A stretch of 46,400 nt of DNA from an uncultured Rhodoblastus sp. (GTDB lineage Bacteria; Pseudomonadota; Alphaproteobacteria; Rhizobiales; Beijerinckiaceae). Every line of letters begins with the position of its first letter. Within the stretch, counting starts at the first letter, position 1. Made by a program: the position numbers and the translations under genes. The stretch is taken from positions 1 through 46,400 of the forward strand of contig NZ_CAIUXT010000092.1 of NCBI RefSeq assembly GCF_903903185.1, in the 5' to 3' direction. Under the pieces are notes generated by a model, which ran no database searches, had not been told where the DNA came from, and saw only the letters and a program-made list of their open reading frames with translations. Positions 1 through 10,100 of this stretch are shown piece by piece.

Positions 1-446
1 AGCGCCTTTTCGAGCTTTTCGCGCTCGCGCGACAGCATCAGCCGTTCTTTTTTGGTCAGGCCGGAGGCGCCGGCGCCGAGCTGGTCGTCGAGCTTGCGCA
101 GCCGCGAGATCGAGCCGGAAATGGTCTTCCAGTTGGTCAGCATGCCGCCGAGCCAGCGCGAATTGATGTAATATTGCGCGGAACGCTTGGCGGCGTCGGC
201 GATCTGCTCCTGCGCCTGACGCTTGGTGCCGACGAACAGCACGCGACCGCCGCGGGCCACGGTGTCGGACACGGCCTTGAGCGCCTGATGCAGCAGGGGC
301 ACCGTCTGGGCGAGGTCGATGACGTGAATATTGTTGCGGACGCCGAAAATATAGGGGGCCATTTTCGGGTTCCAGCGATGCGACTGGTGGCCGAAATGCG
401 CGCCGGTCTCCAGAAGACCACGCATGGTGAAGTCGGGAAGCGCCAT
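1..446 (-). CDS. rpsB: 30S ribosomal protein S2 (partial, C-terminus outside window)
   Basis: Protein S2 of the small ribosomal subunit. The frame read leftward from the ATG at 446 gives [20 protein letters not shown], then [13 protein letters not shown] and [12 protein letters not shown], the classic S2 N-terminus, followed by [14 protein letters not shown] and the [12 protein letters not shown] motif. About 148 codons are present and there is no stop, so the gene continues beyond position 1; family members are about 250-330 residues. A GGAG ribosome site lies 7-8 bases before the ATG. The usual partner tsf would lie further left, outside the window. Identification is by sequence motifs and is very secure. 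Confidence 0.97.
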   Translation of the reverse strand, partial: MALPDFTMRGLLETGAHFGHQSHRWNPKMAPYIFGVRNNIHVIDLAQTVPLLHQALKAVSDTVARGGRVLFVGTKRQAQEQIADAAKRSAQYYINSRWLGGMLTNWKTISGSISRLRKLDDQLGAGASGLTKKERLMLSREREKLEKA

Positions 447-725
447 GTAACTTTTTCTCCGGTTGAACCGCCGCGAAACTTTTGGGCCGGAGATCCGGCC
501 ACCGGAGCGCGACCTTGAAGCAGGAAGCGCACATTTCGCGTGTGGATTGGAGCGCCCTGTTATACCAGCGCGGGGGGTTTGGCAAGGCGCGGGAAAATCG
601 ATCGTCGATTTGGTCTTTGCCGGGCTGCGGCGAAGGGCTTTATGCGGCGGGAAGCGGACAGGCGCCAAAAAAACCTTCTCGAAGTTTCGGCATTGGAGTA
701 GTTTGTGGTCTTGAGGTGTGTTGCG

Positions 726-1088
726 ATGGCCCGGTGGCTTTGGCTGTTCCTGTCTGTCTTCGCGCTCGCAGGCTTGCTGGCCTCGACGCAGGGGCGATCG
801 TTTGCCCCGCGAACGCAGCATGCCCTCCATGGGCAACAGGATTGCTGCCCGGGGATGGCCGGCGCGCCTCAAGACCAAATGCAACACGGCTCGAAACATG
901 GCCACGCCACTCTGCCCGAGTGCTGCGTCGTCGGCATTTGCGCCTGCCATATCGCTCAGCCCGTTGTTTTGCGCATCGCCGACCTTCTGCCCGTGACCTT
1001 TTCAGCCATTCATTTTGCCGGCTCAAGGCATGACAACGGCCACGTCGGCCAGTCCCGCCCGCCGGACCTGAGGCCTCCCATCGCCTGA
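726..1088 (+). CDS. small secreted Cys/His/Met-rich protein ahead of metal efflux genes
   Basis: A 120-residue protein with an N-terminal signal or anchor segment ([17 protein letters not shown]) and a metal-ligand-rich middle: [33 protein letters not shown]. The Cys pairs, His and Met suggest periplasmic Cu or Ag binding, but I do not recognise the family with confidence; it resembles small DUF2946-like or CopL-like proteins that precede copper efflux operons. The ATG at 726 is preferred because GAGG lies nine bases upstream; a GTG at 705 is the in-frame alternative. It sits 89 bases before the cusB-like gene on the same strand and is probably co-transcribed with it. Confidence 0.7.
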   Translation: MARWLWLFLSVFALAGLLASTQGRSFAPRTQHALHGQQDCCPGMAGAPQDQMQHGSKHGHATLPECCVVGICACHIAQPVVLRIADLLPVTFSAIHFAGSRHDNGHVGQSRPPDLRPPIA

Positions 1089-1177
1089 CATCGCCAGAAA
1101 TTGCGCCGTGACGCCCTTTTGGGCGATGCGGCGAATGCGATGTCGCGCGCGCCGGTTTGCCGGCTGGAGTTCCTGTC

Positions 1178-2566
1178 ATGCCCTTCCCTTCACGGCTGAA
1201 TGCGCTTGCGCGCATGGGCCTCGTCGTCCTTTTCGCCTTGCCGGCCGCGCTGGCGCAAGCCGAGCCGGCTGGCGGCGCGCGGACGACGCCGGACGATCCG
1301 ATCCTGCTCTATCGCGATCCGATGGGCGGTCCCGAACTCTCGACGACGCCGAAGAAAGACGCGATGGGCATGGAGTTCCTGCCCGTTCGCGCCTCCGCGC
1401 TCGCCGGCCGCCTGCCAGCCCTTGGGGGGACGCAGGCGCCTGCGGGCAGGCGAGTCCTTTATTATCGCAACCCCATGGGTCTGGCGGACGTTTCGCCGAC
1501 GCCCAGGAAGGATTCCATGGGCATGGACTATATCGCCGTCTACGAGAGCGACGAAAGCGACGCCGCCGTCGTCAAGCTCTCTCCCGGCAAGGCGCAGCGC
1601 ATCGGCGTGCGCTCCGAACCGGCGAAGCTCGCGTCGCTTGCCGAAAAAATCCGGGTTCCGGGCGCCATTCAGCTCGACGAACGGCGGGTCACCATCGTGG
1701 CGACGCGCACGACGGCCTATCTCGAAAAGGTCGCCGACGTCACCACCGGCGACAAGGTCGTCAAGGGACAGACCCTGCTGCGCTTCTACGCGCCGGAGAT
1801 CGTCTCGGCGGCGGCGGAATATGCCGCCAATCCGGGTTTCGAGGGCGCGCGCTCCCGGCTCGATGTACTCAATGCGCCGCCCGATTACATCGCCGAGGTG
1901 GCGCGAACCCGCAAGGCGCAGCGTTCGATCGTCTGGCCCGCGCCCCAGAGCGGAATCATCCTGGAGCGCAACGCCATCGAGGGCATGAAGGCCGATCCCG
2001 GCCAGCAATTGTTCAGAATCGCCGATCTGTCGGTGATCTGGGCGCTGGTTGACGTGCCGGAACGCGATTATCCGCGCGTCGCCCCCGGCCAGAACGTCAC
2101 CCTCCACGCGCGCGGCCTGCCCGAACGCGCCTTTCTCGGGCGCGTCAGCCTGATCTATCCGCAGATCAACCGCGACAGCCGCACGGCGCGCGTGCGGATC
2201 GAATTGCAAAATCCCGATCTCATCCTGCGGCCCGACATGTATGTCGAAGCCGAAATCGATGTTGTCGAGCCCGGCAAGGTTCTGGTCGTTCCCGAAAGCG
2301 CGGTGCTGGATTCGGGCGCGCGCAGGATCGTGCTGCTCGATCTCGGCGACGGGCGCTTCGCACCGCGCGACGTCGCCATCGGGCGGCGCAGCCAGGGTCT
2401 GGTCGAAATCCGCAACGGCCTGAGCGAGGGCGACAAGGTCGTCACCTCCGCCAATTTCCTGATCGATTCCGAGAGCAATCTGAAGGCGGCGCTGCAAAGC
2501 CTCGCGCCGCAAGGCGAGACCCAGGACAAGACGGAAGACAAGGCGAATACGGCGGACAAGCCATGA
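1178..2566 (+). CDS. cusB: heavy-metal efflux RND periplasmic adaptor (CusB/CzcB type)
   Basis: Membrane-fusion subunit that links the inner-membrane pump to an outer-membrane channel. The 462-residue product has a signal peptide (LVVLFALPAALAQA). Two copies of a short heavy-metal-binding module follow near residues 40-65 and 95-125 (YRDPMGGPELSTTPKKDAMG and YYRNPMG...KDSMGMDY). Next come the barrel-sandwich and beta-barrel segments (GDKVVKGQTLLRFYAPEI, VIWALVDVPERDYPRVAPGQ, LILRPDMYVEAEI). The start at 1178 has GGAG eight bases upstream; a TTG at 1157 is less likely. Its stop overlaps the start of the pump gene (ATGA), so the two are translationally coupled. No outer-membrane channel gene is nearby. 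Confidence 0.92.
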   Translation: MPFPSRLNALARMGLVVLFALPAALAQAEPAGGARTTPDDPILLYRDPMGGPELSTTPKKDAMGMEFLPVRASALAGRLPALGGTQAPAGRRVLYYRNPMGLADVSPTPRKDSMGMDYIAVYESDESDAAVVKLSPGKAQRIGVRSEPAKLASLAEKIRVPGAIQLDERRVTIVATRTTAYLEKVADVTTGDKVVKGQTLLRFYAPEIVSAAAEYAANPGFEGARSRLDVLNAPPDYIAEVARTRKAQRSIVWPAPQSGIILERNAIEGMKADPGQQLFRIADLSVIWALVDVPERDYPRVAPGQNVTLHARGLPERAFLGRVSLIYPQINRDSRTARVRIELQNPDLILRPDMYVEAEIDVVEPGKVLVVPESAVLDSGARRIVLLDLGDGRFAPRDVAIGRRSQGLVEIRNGLSEGDKVVTSANFLIDSESNLKAALQSLAPQGETQDKTEDKANTADKP

Positions 2567-5500
2567 TCGCCCGCCTCATCGCCTGGTCGGCGCGCCATCT
2601 CGTGCTGGTCTTCGTCGCCGTCGCCTTTGCGGTCGGAGCCGGATGGCTGGCGCTGAAAACCCTGCCGCTCGACGCGCTGCCGGACCTGTCCGACGCGCAG
2701 GTCATCATCTACACCGAATTTCCGGGCCAGGCGCCGCAAGTCGTCGAGGATCAGGTCACCTATCCGCTGTCCAGCGCCATGCTGACGGTTCCGCGCTCGC
2801 GCACCGTGCGCGGCTTTTCGTTTTTCGGCGTCTCCTTCGTCTATGTGATTTTCGAGGATGGCGTCGATATCTACTGGGCGCGTTCGCGCGTGCTGGAAAA
2901 TCTCAATTCGGTCGGCGGCCGGTTGCCTGCCGGCGTGACGCCGTCGCTCGGCCCTGACGCGACCGGCGTCGGCTGGGTCTATCAATATGCGCTGACAGCG
3001 AAAAACCGGACTTTGGCGGAGCTGCGCTCGCTTCAGGACTGGACCCTGCGCTATGGTCTCGCCAAGGCGGAAGGCGTGGCGGAAATCGCCAGCGTCGGCG
3101 GCTTTGTCAAGCAATATCAGGTCGTCGTCGATCCCAACCGGCTGCGCGGGCTGAACGTGCCGCTGGCGAAAGTGCGCGACGCGATCCGCTCCAGCAACAG
3201 CGATTTCGGCGGCCGCAGCATCGAATTGTCGGAGTTCGAATTCGTCGTGCGCGGGCGCGGCTATCTGCGCGGCGTCGAGGATATCGAGAACATCGTCATC
3301 CGCTCCGACAATGGCACGCCCTTGCTGGTGAAGGATGTCGCGCATGTCGAGATCGGCCCCGACGAGCGGCGCGGCCTGACCGAACTGAACGGCGACGGCG
3401 AGGTCGCGAGCGGCATCGTGCTGCAACGCTATGGCGCCAACGCGCTGAGCGTGATCGACAACGTCAAGGCGACGCTGGCGCAACTGGCGCCAAGCCTGCC
3501 CAAAGGCGTCGAGATCCTGCCCGTCTACGACCGCTCGCAACTGATCCACGCCGCGATCGAAACTTTGCAATCCACCCTCGTCGAGGAAGGCCTGATCGTC
3601 GCTCTGGTCTGCGTGGTTTTCCTGCTGCATGTGCGCAGCGCGCTGGTGGCGATCCTGATGCTGCCGGTCGGGGTCTTGATGGCTTTCGCCGCGATGCGGG
3701 GGCTGGGGCTTGGCGCCAATATCATGAGCCTGGGCGGAATCGCCATCGCAATCGGTGCGATGGTCGACGCCGCCATCGTGATGATCGAGAACGCGCACAA
3801 GCATCTGGAGCGGGCGCCGCAGGGCGAGAGCAGGATCGACAGCCTGATCGCGGCGGCGGTCGAGGTCGGGCCGGCGCTGTTTTTCAGCCTGCTGGTCATC
3901 ACCGTCTCCTTCCTGCCGATTTTCACGCTGGAGGCGCAGGAAGGACGGCTGTTCGGCCCGCTCGCCTATACCAAGACCTTTTCCATGGCGGCGGCGGCGC
4001 TGTTGTCGGTGACGCTCGTTCCGGCGCTGATGGTCGTCTTCGTGCGCGGGAAAATCATCGCGGAATCCCGAAACCCGATCAACCGGGCGCTGATTTTTCT
4101 GTACCGGCCGGTCATCGCCCTGGCTTTGCGCGCCCGCGTCGTCACCGTCCTGCTGGCGCTGGCGGTTCTGCTCGCGACCATCCTGCCGGCGCAAAAAATC
4201 GGCGCCGAGTTCATGCCGACCCTCAACGAGGGAACCCTGTTCTACATGCCCACCACGCTTCCCGGCCTTTCCGTCACCAAGGCGGCGGAACTCCTTCAGC
4301 AACAGGACGCGATCATCAAGAGCTTCGGGGAAGTGCAATCGGTCTATGGCAAGGCGGGGCGCGCCCAGACGGCCACCGATCCGGCGCCGATGGAAATGTT
4401 CGAAACCATCATTGCTTTGAAGCCGAAGGCGCAATGGCGTCCGGGCGTGAACATCGACAAGCTTGTCGCCGAAATGGATGCGGCGCTACAATTTCCCGGC
4501 GTCTCCAACGCCTGGACCATGCCGATCAAGGCCCGGCTCGACATGTTGTCGACGGGCATACGCACCCCGGTCGGCGTCAAGATTTTCGGACGCGACCTCG
4601 CGCAGATCGAAGGCGTCGCGCGTCAGGTTGAGGCCGTGGTCAAGCATGTGCCGGGCGCGACCAGCGCCTATGCCGAGCGGATCATGGGCGGCTATTATGT
4701 CGAAATCGTCCCGGACCGTGCGGCTTTGGCGCGCTATGGCCTGATGATCGGGGACGTGCAGGACGTCGCCGCCTCGGCGCTCGGCGGCGAGACCGTGACG
4801 ACGGCGGTGGAGGGGCGTGAGCGCTATGGCGTCGCCCTCCGCTACCCGCGCGATTTCCGCTCGACGCCGGAGGAAATGGCGAGCGCCGTATCGATCGCCC
4901 TGCCCGGCGGGGGGAGCGTGCCGCTCGGCGAAGTGGCGCGCGTGGAGCGGACCGTCGGTCCCGCCGCGATCCGCACGGAAAATGGCCAGCTCGCGGCCTA
5001 TGTCTTTGTCGATCTGCGCGGGCGCGACATCGGCTCCTTCGTCGCCGACGCTCGCAAGGCGGTGGCGGAAGAGGTGAAAATCCCGCCCGGAGTCTATGTC
5101 GTGTGGAGCGGCCAGTTCGAATATATGCAGCGGGCTGAAGCGCGGCTCAAAATCGTCGTGCCGATCACACTGCTGATCATTTTCCTGCTGCTTTATCTCA
5201 ATTTCGGCCGATTGACCGAGACCCTGATCGTCATGGCCTCGCTGCCTTTCGCCCTCGTCGGCGGCGTCTGGCTGATGGCGCTGATGGGCTTCAACATGTC
5301 GGTCGCCGTCGCCGTCGGCTTCATCGCGCTGGCCGGCGTGGCGGCCGAAACCGGCGTGGTGATGCTGATCTATCTCGACCATGCCCTGAAAGCGATCGTG
5401 GCGGAACGCGCCGCGCAAGGTAAGGTTCTGACGCGCGCCGACGTGCATGAGGCGGTGATGCGCGGGGCGGTCGAGCGCGTCCGGCCGAAAATGATGACGG

Positions 5501-5682
5501 TCGCCGCCATCATGGCCGGCCTGCTGCCGATCTTGTGGAGCCAGGGCGCGGGGTCGGAAGTGATGCAGCGCATCGCCGCGCCGATGATCGGGGGGATGAT
5601 GTCCTCGACCCTGCTGACCTTGATCGTCATTCCAGCGCTTTACGATCTGATCAAGGGATTTGGGCTGCCCGCCAGGGCTTGA
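2563..5682 (+). CDS. cusA: CusA-type heavy-metal RND efflux pump
   Basis: Proton-driven inner-membrane exporter, 1039 residues, the usual RND size (E. coli CusA has 1047). The fourth-helix motif reads GGIAIAIGAMVDAAIVMIEN, the form typical of Cu(I)/Ag(I) pumps rather than CzcA-type divalent pumps. Met residues at about 562 (FYMPTTLPG), 612 (PMEMFET) and 661 (RLDMLSTGI) have the same 50/49 spacing and local context as the M573/M623/M672 ligands of E. coli CusA. The N-terminus carries the usual first helix and DALPDLSDAQVIIYTEFPGQ. It overlaps the adaptor gene by four bases. Substrate Cu(I)/Ag(I) is inferred from these residues. Confidence 0.95.
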   Translation: MIARLIAWSARHLVLVFVAVAFAVGAGWLALKTLPLDALPDLSDAQVIIYTEFPGQAPQVVEDQVTYPLSSAMLTVPRSRTVRGFSFFGVSFVYVIFEDGVDIYWARSRVLENLNSVGGRLPAGVTPSLGPDATGVGWVYQYALTAKNRTLAELRSLQDWTLRYGLAKAEGVAEIASVGGFVKQYQVVVDPNRLRGLNVPLAKVRDAIRSSNSDFGGRSIELSEFEFVVRGRGYLRGVEDIENIVIRSDNGTPLLVKDVAHVEIGPDERRGLTELNGDGEVASGIVLQRYGANALSVIDNVKATLAQLAPSLPKGVEILPVYDRSQLIHAAIETLQSTLVEEGLIVALVCVVFLLHVRSALVAILMLPVGVLMAFAAMRGLGLGANIMSLGGIAIAIGAMVDAAIVMIENAHKHLERAPQGESRIDSLIAAAVEVGPALFFSLLVITVSFLPIFTLEAQEGRLFGPLAYTKTFSMAAAALLSVTLVPALMVVFVRGKIIAESRNPINRALIFLYRPVIALALRARVVTVLLALAVLLATILPAQKIGAEFMPTLNEGTLFYMPTTLPGLSVTKAAELLQQQDAIIKSFGEVQSVYGKAGRAQTATDPAPMEMFETIIALKPKAQWRPGVNIDKLVAEMDAALQFPGVSNAWTMPIKARLDMLSTGIRTPVGVKIFGRDLAQIEGVARQVEAVVKHVPGATSAYAERIMGGYYVEIVPDRAALARYGLMIGDVQDVAASALGGETVTTAVEGRERYGVALRYPRDFRSTPEEMASAVSIALPGGGSVPLGEVARVERTVGPAAIRTENGQLAAYVFVDLRGRDIGSFVADARKAVAEEVKIPPGVYVVWSGQFEYMQRAEARLKIVVPITLLIIFLLLYLNFGRLTETLIVMASLPFALVGGVWLMALMGFNMSVAVAVGFIALAGVAAETGVVMLIYLDHALKAIVAERAAQGKVLTRADVHEAVMRGAVERVRPKMMTVAAIMAGLLPILWSQGAGSEVMQRIAAPMIGGMMSSTLLTLIVIPALYDLIKGFGLPARA

Positions 5683-5763
5683 ACGGGGAGACCGGCGAAA
5701 TCGCCGCTCGCCTTGGCATCAACCCGATGTTCGAAAGCCGGGACCGCGCGGCGGCGAAAACGG

Positions 5764-5795
5764 AAAAGGGGAGCAAGACCCCCGCCTTGCTCCCC
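5764..5795 (-). terminator. Rho-independent terminator of glnII
   Basis: A perfect 10-bp stem (GGGGAGCAAG with CTTGCTCCCC) with an 8-base loop is followed on the minus strand by TTTT. It lies about 33 bases past the glnII stop. The stem could also slow plus-strand transcripts leaving cusA, but the U-tract is only on the minus side. Confidence 0.8.
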
Positions 5796-5827
5796 CTTGC
5801 TGTCCGATGACAACGCCCCCCAAAAAA

Positions 5828-6856
5828 TCAGGGCGTCGGAACTTCCGAGATGGTCTTCAGGATCTGCGAGGCGATCTGGTAGGGGCAGCCCTGCGAGTTC
5901 GGGCGGCGGTCTTCCATATAGCCGCGCCAGCCGTTTTTCACGAAACTATGCGGCAGACGGATCGAGGCCCCACGGTCGGCGACGCCCCAGCTGAACGAGT
6001 CGATCGCCGCCGTTTCATGCTTGCCGGTCAGACGCAGATGATTGTCCGGACCGTAGACGGCGATATGGTCGGCGACGTTCTTGCTGAAAGCCTCCATCAG
6101 CGACAGGAAATATTCCTTGCCGCCTTTTTCCCGCAGATAGGAGGTCGAGAAATTGGCGTGCATGCCCGAGCCGTTCCAGTCGGTGTCGCCGAGCGGCTTG
6201 CAGTGGAATTCGACGTCGACGCCGTATTTCTCGGCGAGACGCAGCAGGATGTAGCGGGCGACCCACATTTCGTCGGCGGCCTTTTTGGAGCCCTTGCCGA
6301 ACACCTGGAATTCCCACTGGCCCTTCGCCACTTCGGCATTGATGCCTTCGTGGTTGATGCCCGCGCTGAGGCAGATGTCGAGATGTTCCTCGACGATCTT
6401 GCGCGCGATGTCGCCGACGTATTTGTAGCCGACGCCGGTGTAATAGGGACCCTGCGGCGCCGGGTAGCCATTCTCCGGGAAGCCGAGCGGGCGGCCGTTC
6501 TGGTAGAAGAAATATTCCTGCTCGAAGCCGAACCAGGTGCCTTCGTCGTCCAGAATCGTCGCGCGAGCGTTGGTCGGATGCGGGGTCACCCCGTCGGGCA
6601 TCATGACTTCGCACATCACGAGCGCCCCGTTCACGCGGGTGCTGTCCGGATAGATGGCGACCGGCTTGAGCACGCAATCCGAGCTTTGGCCCTCGGCCTG
6701 TTTGGTCGAGCTGCCATCGAAACCCCACAGGGGCAGATCCTCCAGCGCGGGGAACTTGTCGAACTCCTTGATCTGGGTCTTGCCGCGGAGGTTCGGAACG
6801 GGTTTATACCCATCAAGCCAAATGTATTCGAGTTTGTACTTGGGCATTTTGCTCAT
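5828..6856 (-). CDS. glnII: type II (eukaryote-like) glutamine synthetase
   Basis: ATP-dependent synthesis of glutamine from glutamate and ammonium; a cytoplasmic octamer/decamer-type enzyme distinct from GlnA. The product begins MSKMPKYKLEYIWLDGYKPV and carries LPLWGFDGSSTKQAEG, WFGFEQEYFF, the GINAEVAKGQWEFQV region and HLRLTGKHETA, all typical of GlnII. Length is 342 residues, close to the Rhizobiales norm. ATG at 6856 is chosen; AAAGGA lies just upstream, though its 3-base spacing is short, and the ATG at 6847 (MPKYKLEY, 12-base spacing) is an alternative. The gene is monocistronic, with a terminator behind it and a candidate sigma-54 promoter in front, in keeping with nitrogen-controlled expression of this family. 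Confidence 0.95.
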   Translation of the reverse strand: MSKMPKYKLEYIWLDGYKPVPNLRGKTQIKEFDKFPALEDLPLWGFDGSSTKQAEGQSSDCVLKPVAIYPDSTRVNGALVMCEVMMPDGVTPHPTNARATILDDEGTWFGFEQEYFFYQNGRPLGFPENGYPAPQGPYYTGVGYKYVGDIARKIVEEHLDICLSAGINHEGINAEVAKGQWEFQVFGKGSKKAADEMWVARYILLRLAEKYGVDVEFHCKPLGDTDWNGSGMHANFSTSYLREKGGKEYFLSLMEAFSKNVADHIAVYGPDNHLRLTGKHETAAIDSFSWGVADRGASIRLPHSFVKNGWRGYMEDRRPNSQGCPYQIASQILKTISEVPTP

Positions 6857-6920
6857 AAGTCCTTTGATGGATTTAACAGCGAGATTTTGCCCGGATCGGA
6901 ACAACGCCTTGCATGGACGC

Positions 6921-6956
6921 ATTCGGTTTGCTTCGCCCATTCGGCTTGCTTCGCCC
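6921..6956. repeat. 18-bp tandem duplication in glnII leader
   Basis: Two adjacent 18-bp units (ATTCGGTTTGCTTCGCCC and ATTCGGCTTGCTTCGCCC) differ at one base. They lie between the candidate sigma-54 promoter and the ribosome site of glnII, within the predicted untranslated leader. Function unknown. Confidence 0.85.
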
Positions 6957-6996
6957 AATGCCGCCCGGGTTCGACCGATCCAGCCAAACCATGCAC

Positions 6997-7012
6997 AGCA
7001 TAAATTGCGCCA
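6997..7012 (-). promoter_or_regulatory. candidate sigma-54 promoter for glnII
   Basis: On the minus strand the sequence is TGGCGCAATTTATGCT. It has the invariant GG and GC of the -24/-12 elements exactly ten bases apart and matches the consensus at TGGC, C and TGC. Transcription would begin near 6987, giving a leader of about 130 bases. I found no clear NtrC site upstream. Known GlnII genes in Rhizobiales are commonly NtrC/sigma-54 dependent, so the assignment fits the gene. Confidence 0.6.
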
Positions 7013-7137
7013 ATTGTGACAAACCCCTAAATATCTGAATCTTAATGGCTTGAGCTTGACATTTTGGCGGGGTGGCGCCCAAATCTTGGGAGATTGCCAA
7101 ACCCTTCGGCTCAGGACGCGATCAAACAGCCTATTTT

Positions 7138-7154
7138 TTTAGCAGGCTGCTAAA
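7138..7154. repeat. small perfect palindrome at the dnaE stop, possible element remnant
   Basis: TTTAGCA-GGC-TGCTAAA is a perfect inverted repeat containing the dnaE stop codon (TAG at 7152-7150). Read from dnaE, the sequence after TTAG is CAGCCTGCTAAAAAAA, which matches 13 of 15 bases of the terminal repeat of the MITE-like element found three times later in the window (CAGGCTGCTGAAAAA). It may be a degraded end of that element or simply a weak hairpin. Confidence 0.4.
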
Positions 7155-10100
7155 TGTGCTCCACCTCGGCCACTCCGGGGATGGCCTTGATCGCGTTCGA
7201 CGCCTGGGCGTTGATCGGATAGCGGCCCGGCAGCTTGACCTCGACTTCCTCTCCCGGCGCGTCGAGGCGAAGGACCAAAGTCACCTCGCCTTCCGCCCTG
7301 CCCTTGAGCCGCTCGACCAGATGCTTCAAGGGCGATGGATCGTGCAAGAAGATGCGCAGGCCTTTCTGGATGCGCGCCGCCGCCTCGTCGAGCTTTTCCA
7401 CCAGCGTGATGCGGGCGCGCACATCCTCGCCCTCGATATTGGCCTGCAAGGTCACGAGCACGGTCGCGCCTTTTTCGAGCAGGTCGCGGTAAAGGTTGAG
7501 CCCCTCCTGGAACAGGATCGCCTCGTACTGTCCCGAGGGGTCGGACAGCGTGACGATGCCCATCTTGGCGCCGTTCCTGGTGCGCCGCTCGGTACGGTCG
7601 AGCACGGTCGCGGCCAGTCGTCCCGCCGACGCTCCCTGTTTGACCGCGCGAAAAAACGTCGCCCAGCGGTCGACCCGCAGGCGCTGCAACACGCCGTGAT
7701 AGGCGTCGAGCGGATGGCCGGAGATGAAAAAACCGATGGCGTCGAATTCGCGCCGCAGCTTTTCCTCGGCCGACCAATGGTCGAAGCGCGCGAGCCGCAG
7801 CGGCTCCGCCTCGCCGCCGCCAAACAGCCCGCTCTGGCCGGCGAGGCTTTCGTCCTGGTTGCGGTTGGCGACGGCGAGCAGCGGCTCGACGGAAGCATGG
7901 GCGCGGGCGCGGTCGCGCTCGATCTCGTCGCAGGCCCCGGCGGCGGCGAGGCTTTCCAGCACCTTCTTGTTAACCTCGCGCGGATTGAGCCGCGTCGCCA
8001 GATCCGCGAGGTCGCGAAAGGGCCTGTCGCCCCGGATCGCCACCAGGGCCGCCGCCTGGCCTTCGCCGACGCCCTTGACCGCCGAAAGCGCATAGCGGAT
8101 CGACAAACTGCCCGAATCGTCGGCATGGACATCGAAATCGACGCCGGAAAAATTGATCGAGGGCGGATCGACCCTGATGCCGAGCCTTTGCGCCTCGTTG
8201 CGAAATTCCGCGAGCTTGTCGGTATTGTTCTTGTCGAGCGTCATCGAGGCGGCGAGAAATTCGACCGGATAATTGGCCTTGCACCACGCCGTCTGATAGG
8301 CGACCAGCGCATAGGCCGCCGCATGGCTCTTGTTGAAGCCGTAATCGGCGAATTTGGCGAGCAGGTCGAAAATTTCGTCGGCCTTGGCCCGCTCCAGCCC
8401 GCCGGACATCGCGCCATCGACGAAACGCGCGCGTTGCGCGTCCATTTCCGCCTTGATCTTCTTGCCCATCGCGCGGCGCAGCATGTCGGCCTCGCCGAGC
8501 GAATAGCCGGAAAGAATCTGCGCGATCTGCATCACCTGTTCCTGATAGATGATGACCCCGAACGTCTCCTTGAGCACCGGCTCGATCTTGGGATGGATGT
8601 AGTCGGCGTCCTCCTCGCCGAGCTTTACCGCGCAATAGGTCGGGATATTGGCCATCGGGCCGGGCCGGTAGAGCGCCACCAGCGCGATGATGTCTTCAAA
8701 GCGGTCGGCGCGCATTTCCGACAGCGCCTTCCTCATGCCGGCGCTTTCGAGCTGGAACACCCCGATGGTCTCGCCGCGCCCGAGCATGTCGAAGGTTTTG
8801 GCGTCGTCGAGCGGGATTTCGGTCAGGTCGATCGCGACGCCGCGCCGTTCGAGCAGGGCGGCGCAGGTCGCCAGCGTGGTCAGGGTTTTGAGGCCGAGAA
8901 AATCGAACTTGACCAGCCCCGCCGGCTCGACCCATTTCATGTTGAACTGGGTCGCCGGCATGTCGGATTTGGGATCGCGGTAGAGCGGGACCAGTTGGTC
9001 GAGCGGCCGGTCGCCGATGACGATGCCCGCCGCATGGGTCGAGGCGTTGGAATAGAGCCCCTCCAGTTTCTGGGCGATTTCGAGCAGCTGCTTGACCCGC
9101 GAATCCTGTTCGGCGGCCTCGCGCAGCCGCGCCTCGCCGTCGATCGCCTGTTTGAGCGTGACCGGCGCGGCGGGATTTTGCGGCACCATCTTGGCGAGCT
9201 TGTCGACGAGGCCGAGCGGCATTTCCAGCACGCGGCCGACATTGCGCAACACGCCGCGCGCCAGAAACGAGCCGAAGGTGATGATCTGCGCCACCTTGTC
9301 GGCGCCATAGCGGCGGCGGACATAGGCGATCACCTCGTCGCGCCTTGTCTGGCAGAAGTCGATGTCGAAATCCGGCATGGAGACGCGTTCGGGATTGAGA
9401 AAGCGCTCGAACAGCAGCGAAAAGCGGATCGGGTCGAGATCGGTGACGGTCAGCGCCCAGGCGACCAGCGAGCCGGCGCCCGAGCCGCGCCCCGGCCCGA
9501 CCGGAATGCCCCGCGCCTTCGCCCATTGGATGAAGTCGGCGACGATCAGGAAATAGCCGGGGAAATTCATCTTCTCGATCACCGACAATTCGAAATCGAG
9601 CCGGTCGCGGTAATCCTCCTCGCCGTGGCCCGGCGCGGCGCCATATTTGGCCAATCGCGCCGTCAGCCCTTCCACCGCCTGCGCCCGCAGAACGGCGGCC
9701 TCGTTGGCGGCGCCTTGCGTGAAATTCGGCAGAATCGGCTTGCGCGTCAGCGGACGCCACGAGCACCTCATGGCGATTTCGACGCTGTTGCGCGTGGCTT
9801 CGGGAAGGTCGGCGAACAGCGCCACCATCTCGGCGCGGGTCTTGAAGCGATGGTCGCGGGTCAGCCGGCGGCGGTCGTCCTGGCTGACCACGGCCCCATC
9901 GGCGATGCAGAGCAGCGCGTCATGGGCTTCGTAATCGGATGCGGCGGCGAAATAAGGCTCGTTGGTCGCCACCAGCGGCAGGTTTTGCGCGATGGCGAGG
10001 TCGATCAGCCGCGGCTCGACCATTTCCTCGCTTTCGAGCCCGTGGCGCTGCAATTCGATATAGAGCCGCTCAGAAAACAGCGGCGCCAGCGCGGCCAGCC

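Noticed and set aside
2155..4434. Long minus-strand open frame opposite the cusB/cusA genes
   Set aside because: It is the antisense shadow of high-GC coding DNA: composition is rich in Arg, Asp, Gln and His with no domain, while the plus frame is an unmistakable RND pump.
5660..7003. Plus-strand open frame opposite glnII
   Set aside because: Antisense shadow; the minus strand encodes complete GlnII with all family motifs.
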